Assembly (NCBI GenBank): GCA_943912335.1
Contig: CALTUD010000012.1
Span: 35,636 to 99,635, forward strand
Direction: 5' to 3'
Length of the DNA: 64,000 nucleotides
DNA from: an uncultured Acetobacteraceae bacterium
GTDB taxonomy: Bacteria > Pseudomonadota > Alphaproteobacteria > Acetobacterales > Acetobacteraceae
Both the position numbers and the translations under genes were made by a program. The notes beneath the pieces were generated by a model. That model was not told the origin of the DNA. It saw only the letters and a list, made by a program, of their open reading frames with translations, and did not search any database. This document shows positions 25,017 to 33,271 of this stretch, piece by piece; position 1 is the first letter of the stretch; every line of letters begins with the position of its first letter.

Positions 25017-25484
25017 TCAGCCGCCGGCGCGGTCGGACCGTGCCGGCGGCTTGTTCTCCAGAATGTCGAGATTGTCGAAATCGGACGGCAATGGCGTTTT
25101 GTCCGGGTGCGCCAGACAATCATGCACCAGCCGGCCGCAGATGCTGTCCGGATCGGTGGGCGTCACTACCGATCCGGTGAAATGCACCGAGACGGCGATG
25201 CCGCGATCGAACCGGATCGCGGCATGGCACAGTCCGGGCCTGCCGAGTTTCAAAGCGTAGATCCCGAATTCGAGATCGATATCCGTGCCGCTCTGAGCGT
25301 AGTCCCATTGCAGAACGGATTGGTTGCGGCTGAGATATTGCTTCTCCGCCGGCACACCCATGCAGGCGATCAGATCCGGTTCGGTTGCACCGGGCAGAAC
25401 GCTTCTCGCCCGCCACGCCTGCAAACTTCCGCAACCCGACAACAAGAACAGCGCCGTGGCCAGCACCGCACGGCATACGCTCAT
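25017..25484 (-). CDS. Putative lipoprotein, last gene of the lysis-like cassette
   Basis: A protein of 155 residues that starts with a lipoprotein signal (VLATALFLLSGCGSL, lipobox LSGC). The mature part carries a small domain with LPGATEPDLIACMGVPAEKQ, the G-x-x-x-x-x-L-x-x-C-MG-x-P pattern seen in SmpA/OmlA-like lipoproteins, and four further Cys. It overlaps the papain-fold protease gene by four bases (ATGA). Function is unknown. Position in the cassette suggests an outer-membrane role. Confidence 0.7.
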   Translation of the reverse strand: MSVCRAVLATALFLLSGCGSLQAWRARSVLPGATEPDLIACMGVPAEKQYLSRNQSVLQWDYAQSGTDIDLEFGIYALKLGRPGLCHAAIRFDRGIAVSVHFTGSVVTPTDPDSICGRLVHDCLAHPDKTPLPSDFDNLDILENKPPARSDRAGG

Positions 25485-26275
25485 GCCGAACGCGCGGCCC
25501 GTAACTCCTTCGCCACGACGTCGAAACTTTCATGCATCGGAGAGTTTCCGTGCGTGTCGAGCCAGTCGCGCGACAGAAGCCCGTAAGCCTCGTCGCAATA
25601 AGTGCGGAAGAAACCCCAATCCATCCGCTTCCGCTCGCCCCAGCTGTTCAGATACAGCCAGTCGGCGTCGTAGCCATGCACGAACACCGCATGACCGCCG
25701 ACCGAAGGTGGCCGGGACGCCTGCGCGCACCAGTCGGCACCCTGCACCAGCGCGTATTCCGGCAGAGCGAGCCCGATATACAGCCCGCCCAGCATGGCGA
25801 TGGCGCGCCGCACCGAATCCGCCTGGGTATAGTCCACCGTGCCATAGGCGGTCAGAACGTCCGGCGCCTGACGGCCGATCGCATATCCGTCCCGGCACCA
25901 ACGATCCAGAACGTCGAGTTCCACCGCACCCTGATCGCTGCCAGGACGGGCGGGATCGTAGCCATTGGCCGCGTAGATCCCGACCACCTGATCGTCGGAC
26001 AACTCGATCTCGCCGCCGCGTCCGGCGGTCATGACACGGATGGCGCTGGCGACGCTGACCGCGGTGCAGTCGCCAAGACCGGGAATGGTCTGGTCATGAT
26101 CGCCGAGCTGATCGCCGTTGCGCCACAGCTTCCACGTGTCCAGCAGCGCGCCGTGGTCGCAGGAAGCGGGCGGTGCAGGAAGCTGCGCGCTCAGCATGGC
26201 GCCGAGCCTGGGTGTGCGGACGTCGATGCGGGCCGGCTTACGGCCAAGTTTCACGCTATGGTTTCGTTCGATCAA
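25481..26275 (-). CDS. Papain-fold (C1-like) cysteine protease
   Basis: A 264-residue protein with the full papain order of catalytic residues: Cys in GLGDCTAVSVASAI, His in VGGHAVFVHGYDADW, and Asn in LYLNSWGERKRMDWGFF. The N-terminal 60 residues resemble a short propeptide (RIDVRTPRLGAML, then TWKLWRNGDQLGDHD). No signal peptide is seen. AAAGGAGG lies nine bases before a TTG at 26275, which is taken as the start. A TTG at 26317 would instead overlap the preceding gene. Such proteases occur next to phage tail and lysis genes. The target is unknown. Confidence 0.8.
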   Translation of the reverse strand: MIERNHSVKLGRKPARIDVRTPRLGAMLSAQLPAPPASCDHGALLDTWKLWRNGDQLGDHDQTIPGLGDCTAVSVASAIRVMTAGRGGEIELSDDQVVGIYAANGYDPARPGSDQGAVELDVLDRWCRDGYAIGRQAPDVLTAYGTVDYTQADSVRRAIAMLGGLYIGLALPEYALVQGADWCAQASRPPSVGGHAVFVHGYDADWLYLNSWGERKRMDWGFFRTYCDEAYGLLSRDWLDTHGNSPMHESFDVVAKELRAARSA

Positions 26276-26313
26276 ACGCTGCTGTCCTCCTTTTGCGAAA
26301 ACGAAACCCGGCC

Positions 26314-26865
26314 TCAACCGGCCTGCGCGATCCGGAGCGCCTCCGCTTCGGTCATGGCGGGACCGACACTTGCCGACATGGCTGCGGAAAGCCCGGCCGC
26401 CTGCTCCACCAGCGGCATCAAGGTCGTGGACGCGGCCACCAGCAGCGCCAGCCGGGACGTGACCGCGGTCGCCGGAGCCAGCCCGTGCAAAAGCGACAAC
26501 ACGGTCCGCGCGTCCGACAGCAGGCTCGCCGCCAACGCCTGTATCCGCGCGGTATCGATGCTGACCGAGACGCTGTTCCCGGCCAGCGTCTTCAGCTCGG
26601 CCATCGCCGCTCCGGCAGCGGCCAGAGCCGCTTCGGCCGTCACGAGATTGGCGCCGAGCAAGGCCGCCACGCCGGGAATCAGCAGCGCCGTATCGAGCGC
26701 GCTCACGATCGCCTGCCCGTCGGTCAACAACCTGTTCACGTCCAGCGTGGCCGTGATGACGGTGCCGCCGTGAGACACGGTGCAGGCGGCGACGCCGAGC
26801 GCCGCAGCCCCCAGCAACGCGCTGCGCAGAATGGCACGTCTGGACGAAGGCGCCGTGATGGTCAC
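26314..26865 (-). CDS. Ala-rich helical lipoprotein with twin-arginine signal
   Basis: A protein of 183 residues starting at a GTG (26865). The N-terminus SSRRAILRSALLGAAALGVA followed by AC carries both a twin-arginine-like motif and a lipobox (GVAAC), so it is probably a Tat-exported lipoprotein. The rest is almost entirely Ala/Leu/Ser-rich helix, without recognisable catalytic residues. Overlap or near-overlap with both neighbours places it in the same operon. A spanin-like or adaptor role is conceivable given the holin and hydrolase next to it, but this is speculation. Confidence 0.65.
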   Translation of the reverse strand: MTITAPSSRRAILRSALLGAAALGVAACTVSHGGTVITATLDVNRLLTDGQAIVSALDTALLIPGVAALLGANLVTAEAALAAAGAAMAELKTLAGNSVSVSIDTARIQALAASLLSDARTVLSLLHGLAPATAVTSRLALLVAASTTLMPLVEQAAGLSAAMSASVGPAMTEAEALRIAQAG

Positions 26866-26873
26866 GATGTTTC

Positions 26874-27215
26874 TCAAGCGGCAGCTCCCAGCGGTTTCAG
26901 AACGGCGACGGCCTCTTCCGCCGCGTTGGCGAGATCGGTCGATTTGCGGGTGACCGCGGCATGGGCGATCGCGTTGGACAGCGAACCGACGCGGATCGCA
27001 TCCGTGGTGTTGTCCGGCCACAGCTTGGGCAGGCTGGCTGCGATCAGCGTGGCGGCGATGCCTTCCGCCGCCGCGAACGGATGAACCAGCGCCAGCACCA
27101 CGCCGCCGATGAACAGGCTCAACCCCTGCTGGGTGGAAGGCTGCTTCGACCAATCGAGCAGATGACGGCTGAGCGTCCGCCAGCCTCCGGCCGTGGCGGG
27201 AACGGTTTCGGTCAT
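26874..27215 (-). CDS. Holin-like small membrane protein
   Basis: A 113-residue protein. A polar N-terminus (about 35 residues) precedes two short hydrophobic helices close together (GLSLFIGGVVLALVHPF and GIAATLIAASLPKLWPDN), followed by an amphipathic C-terminal helix. The size, hairpin topology and the PKLWPDN end resemble phage holins of alphaproteobacterial phages. It overlaps the wall-hydrolase gene by four bases. The holin assignment rests on topology and context. Confidence 0.6.
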   Translation of the reverse strand: MTETVPATAGGWRTLSRHLLDWSKQPSTQQGLSLFIGGVVLALVHPFAAAEGIAATLIAASLPKLWPDNTTDAIRVGSLSNAIAHAAVTRKSTDLANAAEEAVAVLKPLGAAA

Positions 27216-27694
27216 GCGGGCTCCATGGCGTGGGCGGCGAGTTGGGCCTGGTTCAATTGGTCCGTGGCATCGTCAATGGCGGGAACACGGCTCACCCTCC
27301 AGAAGGAGTGCCAGTTGTCGGAAAACACGTGTCGCGCCGGCGGCCGTGCCCAGTAGGCCGGCTTGGTCATGCTCAGTGCGAAATAGCTGTCCGCATCGCC
27401 GGTGCGGTTCGGCAGAGTGCCGGCGAGCGCCGCGTCGGCGACGGCAAGCGCCAGATCCCAACTGGCCTGATCGCGCATGGAAGCGGAAAGAATCGCACTC
27501 CTGTTGCAGTCCCCCCAGCAGGAGAACTGCCGCGGCGCGAGACACACGGCCAGCGGGGTGCGTTCCCAGCCGTCCCGCCAGCGCCGCATCACCACGGACA
27601 GGACGTTCTCCATCCCCGTCCGGCCGCCTCCACGGCATTCCCCATAGGCGGTGCCGGCCAGCACCAGACGGGGCGAAGTCATGTCGAAACTCAT
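27212..27694 (-). CDS. SleB-like cell-wall hydrolase (endolysin candidate)
   Basis: A 160-residue protein matching the Hydrolase_2/SleB domain. It has the catalytic Glu in LAGTAYGECRGGGRTGMENV, then LSVVMRRWRDGW, the PRQFSCW motif, and a C-terminal FALSMTKPAYWARPP. The family cleaves peptidoglycan as a lytic transglycosylase or amidase. There is no signal peptide, as expected for an endolysin released by a holin. GGAGGG sits eight bases before the ATG at 27694, and the binding site lies immediately after a terminator hairpin. It is the first gene of a five-gene operon. Confidence 0.82.
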   Translation of the reverse strand: MSFDMTSPRLVLAGTAYGECRGGGRTGMENVLSVVMRRWRDGWERTPLAVCLAPRQFSCWGDCNRSAILSASMRDQASWDLALAVADAALAGTLPNRTGDADSYFALSMTKPAYWARPPARHVFSDNWHSFWRVSRVPAIDDATDQLNQAQLAAHAMEPA

Positions 27695-27715
27695 CCGCGA
27701 ACCCTCCGAACACGA

Positions 27716-27745
27716 AAAAGGCCGCCCCGGATGGAGCGGCCTTTT
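27716..27745 (-). terminator. Intrinsic terminator upstream of the lysis-like cassette
   Basis: On the minus strand AAAAGGCCGC pairs with GCGGCCTTTT around a 10-base loop, followed by another T, giving a good rho-independent terminator. It would stop transcripts coming from the autotransporter gene. It also ends only 21 bases before the wall-hydrolase ATG, leaving no room for a separate promoter between them. Confidence 0.75.
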
Positions 27746-27881
27746 GCGGCAGACGATACGGTGTCGGAACGTACGGCCCTTTCAGACCGGCCGTTCGCCG
27801 TATGGTGACACTATGCCTGTCCCCACCGGGTCCGGCGACGTGTTTGCGACGACGCCGTCCCGATCTCGAACGGAAGCGATC

Positions 27882-29714
27882 TCAGAACCGGAGATGCGCC
27901 CGCAACAGGACGTCGCGCTGAACCACGTCGCGACGTCCGAACGAACTCTGGAACCCCAGATCGACTCCGTCCCCCTGGGCGGAAGACAGCGACACCCCGC
28001 CCCCGGCCAGGCCGAAGGTACCCCCATAGCCGGGCAGGGTCGTGCGGATCGGCAGTCCAGCGGAGACGAAGCCGGTATCGAGCGTGCGGCCGCCATCCAG
28101 GAATTCACGCGCAGCGGCGATGTTCGCATAGGGCGTTAGGATCCCCAGCGGAACATGGAACCGCGCATCCGCCTCCAGACCTGCGCGCCCCAGCACGCTG
28201 TCGAGGTTCTGATGCCCGACATGCTGGACCAGAACCGGTTCGCCGGTCTCCGTATATCCGTCCAAAGACGCATGGGTGTAGGCGATCCGCGCCACAGGAC
28301 CGAACCGGAATCGACCGGATCGGAGGCGATAGCCGAACGCTCCCGCCACCGTGCCCGCCTCGCCATTCGGCGCGCCGTCGATCCGCTCGCCGGTCAACAG
28401 CCCGGTCCGGCTGCCCTGCGCACCGCGCAGGAAGCTGTAACTGCCGGCCAGAGCGGCGAACAAGCCACCCCGATCGATCCGGGCGAAAGTGCCGATGTGA
28501 TACGCGTCGGTGCGGAAATGGGCAGCGTCGGACCGGCCGAACGCGTCGGTCGCCCCGGCATCGGCCCGGCTATAGCCGACTGCCACGCCGATCTCCGCAT
28601 GCGGCGCGAGATGCACCGAGAAGCCGGCCGCCGTGGAGAGGATGTCGTCTCCGAACGAATCCTGCTGGCCGCGCGCCTGGAACCGTCCGGATTGATGATC
28701 CGCCTGGAGAAACACCGAAACACGGCCATCGCCGATCGCCACCGCGCCGTCGCCCGCCCCTTGCCGGATCAACCGCTCGCCGAACCCGCGCGCGGTCTCC
28801 AGCGCCACCTGGCCCTGCATGCCGATCGCATCCGCCGCCCCGAGTTGGTTGGCGATCGCCGCCGCGATGATCGCATGCACCGCGGTGTTGGGGTGCACCG
28901 TGTCCCAGAAAAGGGTCTGATTCTGCGTCGCGATGTCGGATCTCAGGCAGGCGGGCGTGGCGATGCAGGCATGGGTCACGTCCGTCAGCCCGAAACGCGC
29001 CGGGTCCGCCACCGCCTCGTGCAGCAGCCCGTTCAGATCGATCAGATAGACAGTCCGGCCGTCGGCGGCGAGCGGACGCAGCAGCGACGGCAGCGCCGTA
29101 TCGGTTCCGGCGGACAGGGCCGTTGCGGTGGCATTGCCGAGATAGCGCGGCGTCAGACCGAGATCCGGCACGTTCAGCACCACCAGCCTGCGCGCGCCGA
29201 GGTTTGCCAGACGGTCGGCATCGGCGACGATATCGCCCGTGACGCGCGCGTTCTGCGCCGCGACGTCGATCGCGGCGCCGTTCGCGCTCCCCAGCACGCC
29301 GAAATAATCGTTGGCGCCAGCCAGAAGCAGAACAGTATCGTGAGGGCCGAATCGGCTCCCGGACGCCACGAAGGCGGCGATCTCGGTGGCCGTCCCCGGC
29401 AGAAAGCCGCCGACGAGATTGCCGCTCCCTGCGAACGCACCGCCGACCGCCTTGTCGTTGGTGGGCACGAAACCCTGTTTCAGCAAACCGGGCAGGTCCT
29501 CGACATACACCGGACCGTTGGAGAACCGCGCCCCGTCATAGCCCGGGCCATTACTGTAACCGGGCAGAATCCGGGCGATATTGCCGTTATCGGACAGGCT
29601 GTCGCCAAAGGCCCAGATCGATCCGGGTGCCGCCCGGGCGGCCAGAGGCGCCGATCCGAGCGCCAGCAGGCACAGCGCGCCGGTACAACGTCGCAACGGA
29701 TTCCGTTTCTTCAT
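27882..29714 (-). CDS. GDSL-type esterase autotransporter
   Basis: A 610-residue surface esterase. A signal peptide (LCLLALGSAPLAARA) is followed by an SGNH/GDSL passenger. The nucleophile is in WAFGDSLSDNG (Ser39), with block III LLLAGANDYFG and the Asp/His pair in LFWDTVHPNTAVH near residue 275. Residues from about 330 to 610 form an autotransporter beta-barrel that ends in the typical aromatic Phe (LRAHLRF). Relatives such as EstA hydrolyse lipids or esters at the cell surface. The ATG at 29714 fits the signal peptide. Confidence 0.92.
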   Translation of the reverse strand: MKKRNPLRRCTGALCLLALGSAPLAARAAPGSIWAFGDSLSDNGNIARILPGYSNGPGYDGARFSNGPVYVEDLPGLLKQGFVPTNDKAVGGAFAGSGNLVGGFLPGTATEIAAFVASGSRFGPHDTVLLLAGANDYFGVLGSANGAAIDVAAQNARVTGDIVADADRLANLGARRLVVLNVPDLGLTPRYLGNATATALSAGTDTALPSLLRPLAADGRTVYLIDLNGLLHEAVADPARFGLTDVTHACIATPACLRSDIATQNQTLFWDTVHPNTAVHAIIAAAIANQLGAADAIGMQGQVALETARGFGERLIRQGAGDGAVAIGDGRVSVFLQADHQSGRFQARGQQDSFGDDILSTAAGFSVHLAPHAEIGVAVGYSRADAGATDAFGRSDAAHFRTDAYHIGTFARIDRGGLFAALAGSYSFLRGAQGSRTGLLTGERIDGAPNGEAGTVAGAFGYRLRSGRFRFGPVARIAYTHASLDGYTETGEPVLVQHVGHQNLDSVLGRAGLEADARFHVPLGILTPYANIAAAREFLDGGRTLDTGFVSAGLPIRTTLPGYGGTFGLAGGGVSLSSAQGDGVDLGFQSSFGRRDVVQRDVLLRAHLRF

Positions 29715-29955
29715 GATGACGGTTTCTCCCTGCCGTCATCCAACGCCTTTTGAACCTGTTCCGCAACGAGAGCCGCCGGCCTTTTGCTTCTGCCTCAGAA
29801 AAGTCCTGGGAAGACCGTCATCCTGCGGCATTTGTCGGCGTTATGAATCGCGGCGGTCATGCGCGATGCGTGCAAACAGGACGCGTGGCCGTCACCCTTG
29901 CCGCCGGGCGCCGGGTGCGATCATCTGTATCGAATTCGAGGACAACCCGGCGCGG

Positions 29956-30030
29956 TGGTAGCGGCGGACGGATTTGAACCGCCGACCAAGGGATTATGAT
30001 TCCCCTGCTCTACCGCTGAGCTACGCCGCC
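29956..30030 (-). tRNA. tRNA with anticodon CAT (Met, or Ile2 if lysidine-modified)
   Basis: A complete cloverleaf of 75 bases including an encoded CCA. The acceptor is GGCGGCG/CGCCGCT (position 1-72 pair is G-U). The D arm GCTC-AGCGGTA-GAGC has a short loop, the anticodon stem GGGGA/TCCCT encloses ATCATAA (anticodon CAT), and the T arm has the TTCAAAT loop. It is not an initiator, because the GGG/CCC anticodon pairs and acceptor mismatch pattern do not fit. Elongator Met versus Ile2 cannot be decided by eye. Confidence 0.9.
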
Positions 30031-30131
30031 ATCGCGCCGGGAGCGGTCAGATACCCATCCGGCGGGGGCAAGTCAACGCCCGCGCGCCGTCTCCGTCATT
30101 CCAAAAGCGTTCCACACCCAGCCGAGGGCCC

Positions 30132-31268
30132 ATGCGCAAAGACTTTCTGCATTATCTCAGCCTGGTCCATGGCTGGCTGGACTGGGCGCCGGCGCCGCTC
30201 GCGTCCCTTCTGGTGATGCTGGTGGCCGGTCTGGCCGCGCTTCTGGCCAGCAAGGTCATCGTCGACCTCTTTCTGCGTATCCCGAATCCGCGTCAGGCCT
30301 TCTTCCGCTCGTTCCTGCAGGAGATCAGGCGCCCGGCACGCTTGTTCGTGGTGGTCGTGGCGATGGGCGCCGCCCTGCCCGCTGCCGGCCTGTCCTACCG
30401 CGCGCTGGCCAATGTCGGACAGGCGCTGCTGGTCGCGTTCGTGCTGCTGCTCGGCTGGGTCGCCTCGACGCTGATCCGGGTCTCGGCCGAACTCTACCTG
30501 GCCCGCTTCAAGACCGGCGAGGAAGACAATCTCAACGCGCGCAAGCACGTCACCCAGGTACGGATCCTGAAACGCGCAGCCGATCTGCTGCTGATCGTGA
30601 TCACCATCTCCGCCGCGCTGATGACGTTCGATCCGGTACGCCAGTACGGGCTCAGCCTGTTTGCGTCCGCCGGTGCCGCATCCCTGGTGGTCGGCCTCGC
30701 CGCACGCCCGCTGCTCACCAACCTCATCGCCGGCGTGCAGATCGCCATGACGCAGCCGATCCGGATCGACGACGCGGTGATCGTGGAAGGCGAATGGGGC
30801 TGGATCGAGGAGATCACCTCCACCTACGTGGTGGTGCGTCTCTGGGATTGGCGCCGGATGATCCTGCCGATCGCCTATTTCCTGGAGAAACCGTTCCAGA
30901 ACTGGACCCACCAATCGGCGTCGCTGATCGGCAGCGTCTATTTCTATCTGGATTACGCGGTGCCGGTAGAGCCGATGCGGGCTGCGCTCGAAGAGATCGT
31001 CCGGCAAACGCCGCTCTGGGACGGCAAGGTGGTCAATCTCCAGGTCAGCGACGTGAAGGACCACACGATCGAGATCCGCATGCTGATGAGCGGACGCAAC
31101 GCGCCGCAGACCTGGGACCTTCGCTGCTTCGTGCGCGAACGCATCCTGGCCTGGCTGCAGCAGAACGCACCCGAAGCGCTGCCCAGGACCAGGGTGCGGT
31201 TCGATCCCCCCGCAGGCGCGGGAGGACCGGGTCCGGTTCAGGCTTCGGCGGGCGACAGATCGGGCTGA
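30132..31268 (+). CDS. MscS-family mechanosensitive channel
   Basis: A 378-residue inner-membrane protein. Four to five membrane helices occupy about residues 20-200. The pore helix segment LFASAGAASLVVGLAARPLL is followed by the beta domain LIAGVQIAMTQPIRIDDAVI and IEEITSTYVVVRLWDWRRMI, all typical of MscS. It gates on membrane tension and releases solutes during osmotic downshock, or transports a specific ion in some relatives. It begins 101 bases after the tRNA, and its last 31 bases overlap the convergent DUF4167 gene. Confidence 0.92.
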   Translation: MRKDFLHYLSLVHGWLDWAPAPLASLLVMLVAGLAALLASKVIVDLFLRIPNPRQAFFRSFLQEIRRPARLFVVVVAMGAALPAAGLSYRALANVGQALLVAFVLLLGWVASTLIRVSAELYLARFKTGEEDNLNARKHVTQVRILKRAADLLLIVITISAALMTFDPVRQYGLSLFASAGAASLVVGLAARPLLTNLIAGVQIAMTQPIRIDDAVIVEGEWGWIEEITSTYVVVRLWDWRRMILPIAYFLEKPFQNWTHQSASLIGSVYFYLDYAVPVEPMRAALEEIVRQTPLWDGKVVNLQVSDVKDHTIEIRMLMSGRNAPQTWDLRCFVRERILAWLQQNAPEALPRTRVRFDPPAGAGGPGPVQASAGDRSG

Positions 31269-31696
31269 GCCTCCGGCTCCTGCGCAACGGGGGCGGCCTG
31301 CTGCACGGCGTCGGCCGGCACCTCGTCCTGCGCTCCGCGCTCGCTCTGCTCGCCATCCTGGTACTGGCGGTTGCGCTGGTGATGCGCCTGCTGCGCGGCC
31401 TGGTTCTGCTGCGCAGCCTGGGCGATCGCGTTCAGGATGCGGAAATAATGCTCGGCATGCTGGAAATAGCCTTCCGCCATCACGCGGTCGCCTGAGCTGG
31501 TCGCGTCGCGGCCGAGCTGGAGGTATTTCTCGAAAAGCTGCTGCGCCGTGCCGCGAATGCGCAGATCCGGGCCGTTGCTGTCGAACACATGATTGCGGTT
31601 GAGGGGGATCTGGCCGTTGTTGTGCCGGATCGGCGAACCGCCGCCGCCACCGCCGCCCTGACGATGGTTGCGGCCACGCATACGTTTCATGTTCAT
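31238..31696 (-). CDS. DUF4167 protein, probable RNA-associated
   Basis: A 152-residue protein. It opens with a very basic Arg/Gly-rich tail (MKRMRGRNHRQGGGGGGG). The conserved DUF4167 core follows (LNRNHVFDSNGPDLRIRGTA, then KYLQLGRDATSSGDRVMAEG and YFQHAEHYFRILNAI), and then a Gln/Ala/Glu-rich disordered tail. The family is alphaproteobacterial. The RG-rich start suggests RNA binding, but no function is established. A second ATG two codons in is possible. It lies downstream of prmC on the same strand. Confidence 0.85.
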   Translation of the reverse strand: MNMKRMRGRNHRQGGGGGGGSPIRHNNGQIPLNRNHVFDSNGPDLRIRGTAQQLFEKYLQLGRDATSSGDRVMAEGYFQHAEHYFRILNAIAQAAQQNQAAQQAHHQRNRQYQDGEQSERGAQDEVPADAVQQAAPVAQEPEAQPDLSPAEA

Positions 31697-31886
31697 CAGC
31701 TTATCGCAGCGCTTTCCTGTGGGTGCCGGACGGGTTCTGCTCGGTCATCATGGATCGCATGCCAGACGGACCGGCACCGTGATCCTGGAGTCTCGACCGT
31801 ATCTCTCGGTCGCCCGGATCGGCATCTCGAACCGAATTCCGGCCATCGGCGGCCGATATGACGGTCGCTGATTCGATGGACTAACT

Positions 31887-31913
31887 GAAATCCTACCTCT
31901 CCGAATGGATTTC
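31887..31913 (-). terminator. Possible hairpin at the end of prmC
   Basis: GAAATCC (31887-31893) and GGATTTC (31907-31913) form a 7-bp inverted repeat with a 13-base loop overlapping the prmC stop. No T run follows on the minus strand, so it is a weak candidate. Confidence 0.3.
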
Positions 31914-32790
31914 ACCAAACGATATTTGCGGCCTGGATCCTGCCCGGCCGCCGCAGGATGATGGCCCGATCCACCCCGCCCAGATCGGCCCGAACACCCA
32001 GGACATCGAAACCGGACGCCACTGCCAAAGCGGCAATCTCCGGTGCCTGGCCGATGCCGAACTCGAACACGGCCAGTCCGCCCGGCACCAGCACACGATG
32101 CAAAGCCGGCATCAGCGCGCGATAGGCGGTCAAACCGTCGCCGCCCCCGTCCAAGGCGCGTGCCGGTTCGAACAGGCGCACCTCCGGCATCAAGGACGGC
32201 AGATCCGCCTCCGGAATGTAAGGCGGGTTGGAAACAACCAGATCGACCTGCGTCTCGATCGACGCGTCCCAACTGCCGCACAGAAAAGTCGCGCGCGCAC
32301 CAAGCCCATTCGAGGCTGCGTTCCAATGCGCCAGCGCAGCCGCCCCTGGCGACAGATCGACGCCGATCCCCATGGCGGACGGATATTCGCTGAGAACCGC
32401 CAGCAACAGACAGCCGGTACCGGTGCCGAAATCCAGCACGTGGAGAGGCCGCGTCCGGTCCGGGATCGCTTCCAGAACCGCTTCCACCACCGCCTCGCTA
32501 TCGGCGCGCGGAATCAGCGTATCGCCCGACACGGCCAGATCCAGCGACCAGAACCCGCAGGAGCCGAGCAGGAACGCCATCGGCTCGCGACCGCAGCGGC
32601 GTGCCAGCAACGCGTCGAACGGCTCCGTCTCGACCATCGCCTGACGCCCCAGGCGCAACAGCCCGGTCGCATCGGTGCCAAGCGCATGCGCCAGCAGAAG
32701 CCGCGCTTCGCGGCCCGGCCCCTCGATCCCGGCCTCGCCCAGACGCATGGTCGCCATCGCCAGAAGACGCTCGACGCTGTTCCGTGTCAT
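31912..32790 (-). CDS. prmC: Peptide chain release factor N5-glutamine methyltransferase
   Basis: PrmC methylates the GGQ glutamine of release factors RF1 and RF2. The protein has 292 residues. The N-terminal helical domain (RLGEAGIEGPGREARLLLAH) is followed by the SAM domain with FGTGTGCLLLAVL and the diagnostic glutamine-binding VVSNPPYIPEADLPSLMPEV. Its substrate gene prfA lies just upstream on the same strand. A small secreted-protein gene on the opposite strand is inserted between the two, so prmC is no longer directly coupled to prfA. Confidence 0.94.
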   Translation of the reverse strand: MTRNSVERLLAMATMRLGEAGIEGPGREARLLLAHALGTDATGLLRLGRQAMVETEPFDALLARRCGREPMAFLLGSCGFWSLDLAVSGDTLIPRADSEAVVEAVLEAIPDRTRPLHVLDFGTGTGCLLLAVLSEYPSAMGIGVDLSPGAAALAHWNAASNGLGARATFLCGSWDASIETQVDLVVSNPPYIPEADLPSLMPEVRLFEPARALDGGGDGLTAYRALMPALHRVLVPGGLAVFEFGIGQAPEIAALAVASGFDVLGVRADLGGVDRAIILRRPGRIQAANIVW

Positions 32791-32801
32791 GCTGCGACGC
32801 C

Positions 32802-33254
32802 ATGCCGATCAGAACACGCACCGCCGCAGCAATCCTGTTCCTGCTCGGAACGCCGCTTTGCGCCCGCGCCGCCAGCTTCACCGTGGTGGACGACAAGGCC
32901 GCGGCGGAGATCGCGGAAACCACGCGCCTCTACATCGACGGCAAGCTCGCCGCGCAGTTCCAGCTCGACGACGCCCACACCCACAAGGAAATCCGGGTGG
33001 ACGCGCCGGACCAGCCGGGCCACACCGCCCACGATTACGCGTTGTGCGGCCAGATCAGCTATCTCGCCGCGGACGGCTCGCGACAGACCCGCCAAGTCAG
33101 CGGCGGCGGCACGCTGCCGGCGCCGGACGGAATGCGCTTCATCGCCGTGGGCGCCGAGGATTTCACCTTGTTCTATCTGGTCGACCCGGCCGACCGCATG
33201 GCGTCCCGGCCGAAACCCGGCCCATCGCCCTTCTGCGAGGCGCCGATCTCCTGA
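32802..33254 (+). CDS. Secreted protein of unknown function
   Basis: A 150-residue protein with a clear signal peptide (RTAAAILFLLGTPLCARA). The mature part is short and beta-rich (FTVVDDKAAAEIAETTRLYI, then DGKLAAQFQLDD), with two Cys that could pair. No known domain was recognised. Its ATG is 11 bases from the divergent prmC start, and its end is 17 bases from the prfA stop, so it fills the prfA-prmC interval on the opposite strand. Confidence 0.7.
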   Translation: MPIRTRTAAAILFLLGTPLCARAASFTVVDDKAAAEIAETTRLYIDGKLAAQFQLDDAHTHKEIRVDAPDQPGHTAHDYALCGQISYLAADGSRQTRQVSGGGTLPAPDGMRFIAVGAEDFTLFYLVDPADRMASRPKPGPSPFCEAPIS

Positions 33255-33271
33255 GCGGGCGGCGTTGCCGC

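Noticed and set aside
28155..29753. A 530-codon plus-strand frame
   Set aside because: It is antisense to the GDSL autotransporter, which has a signal peptide, the catalytic motifs and a C-terminal Phe. The antisense product has low-complexity Arg/His composition.
31600..31680. GGC repeat near the DUF4167 start
   Set aside because: It encodes a seven-glycine stretch of an RG-rich N-terminus typical of the family.
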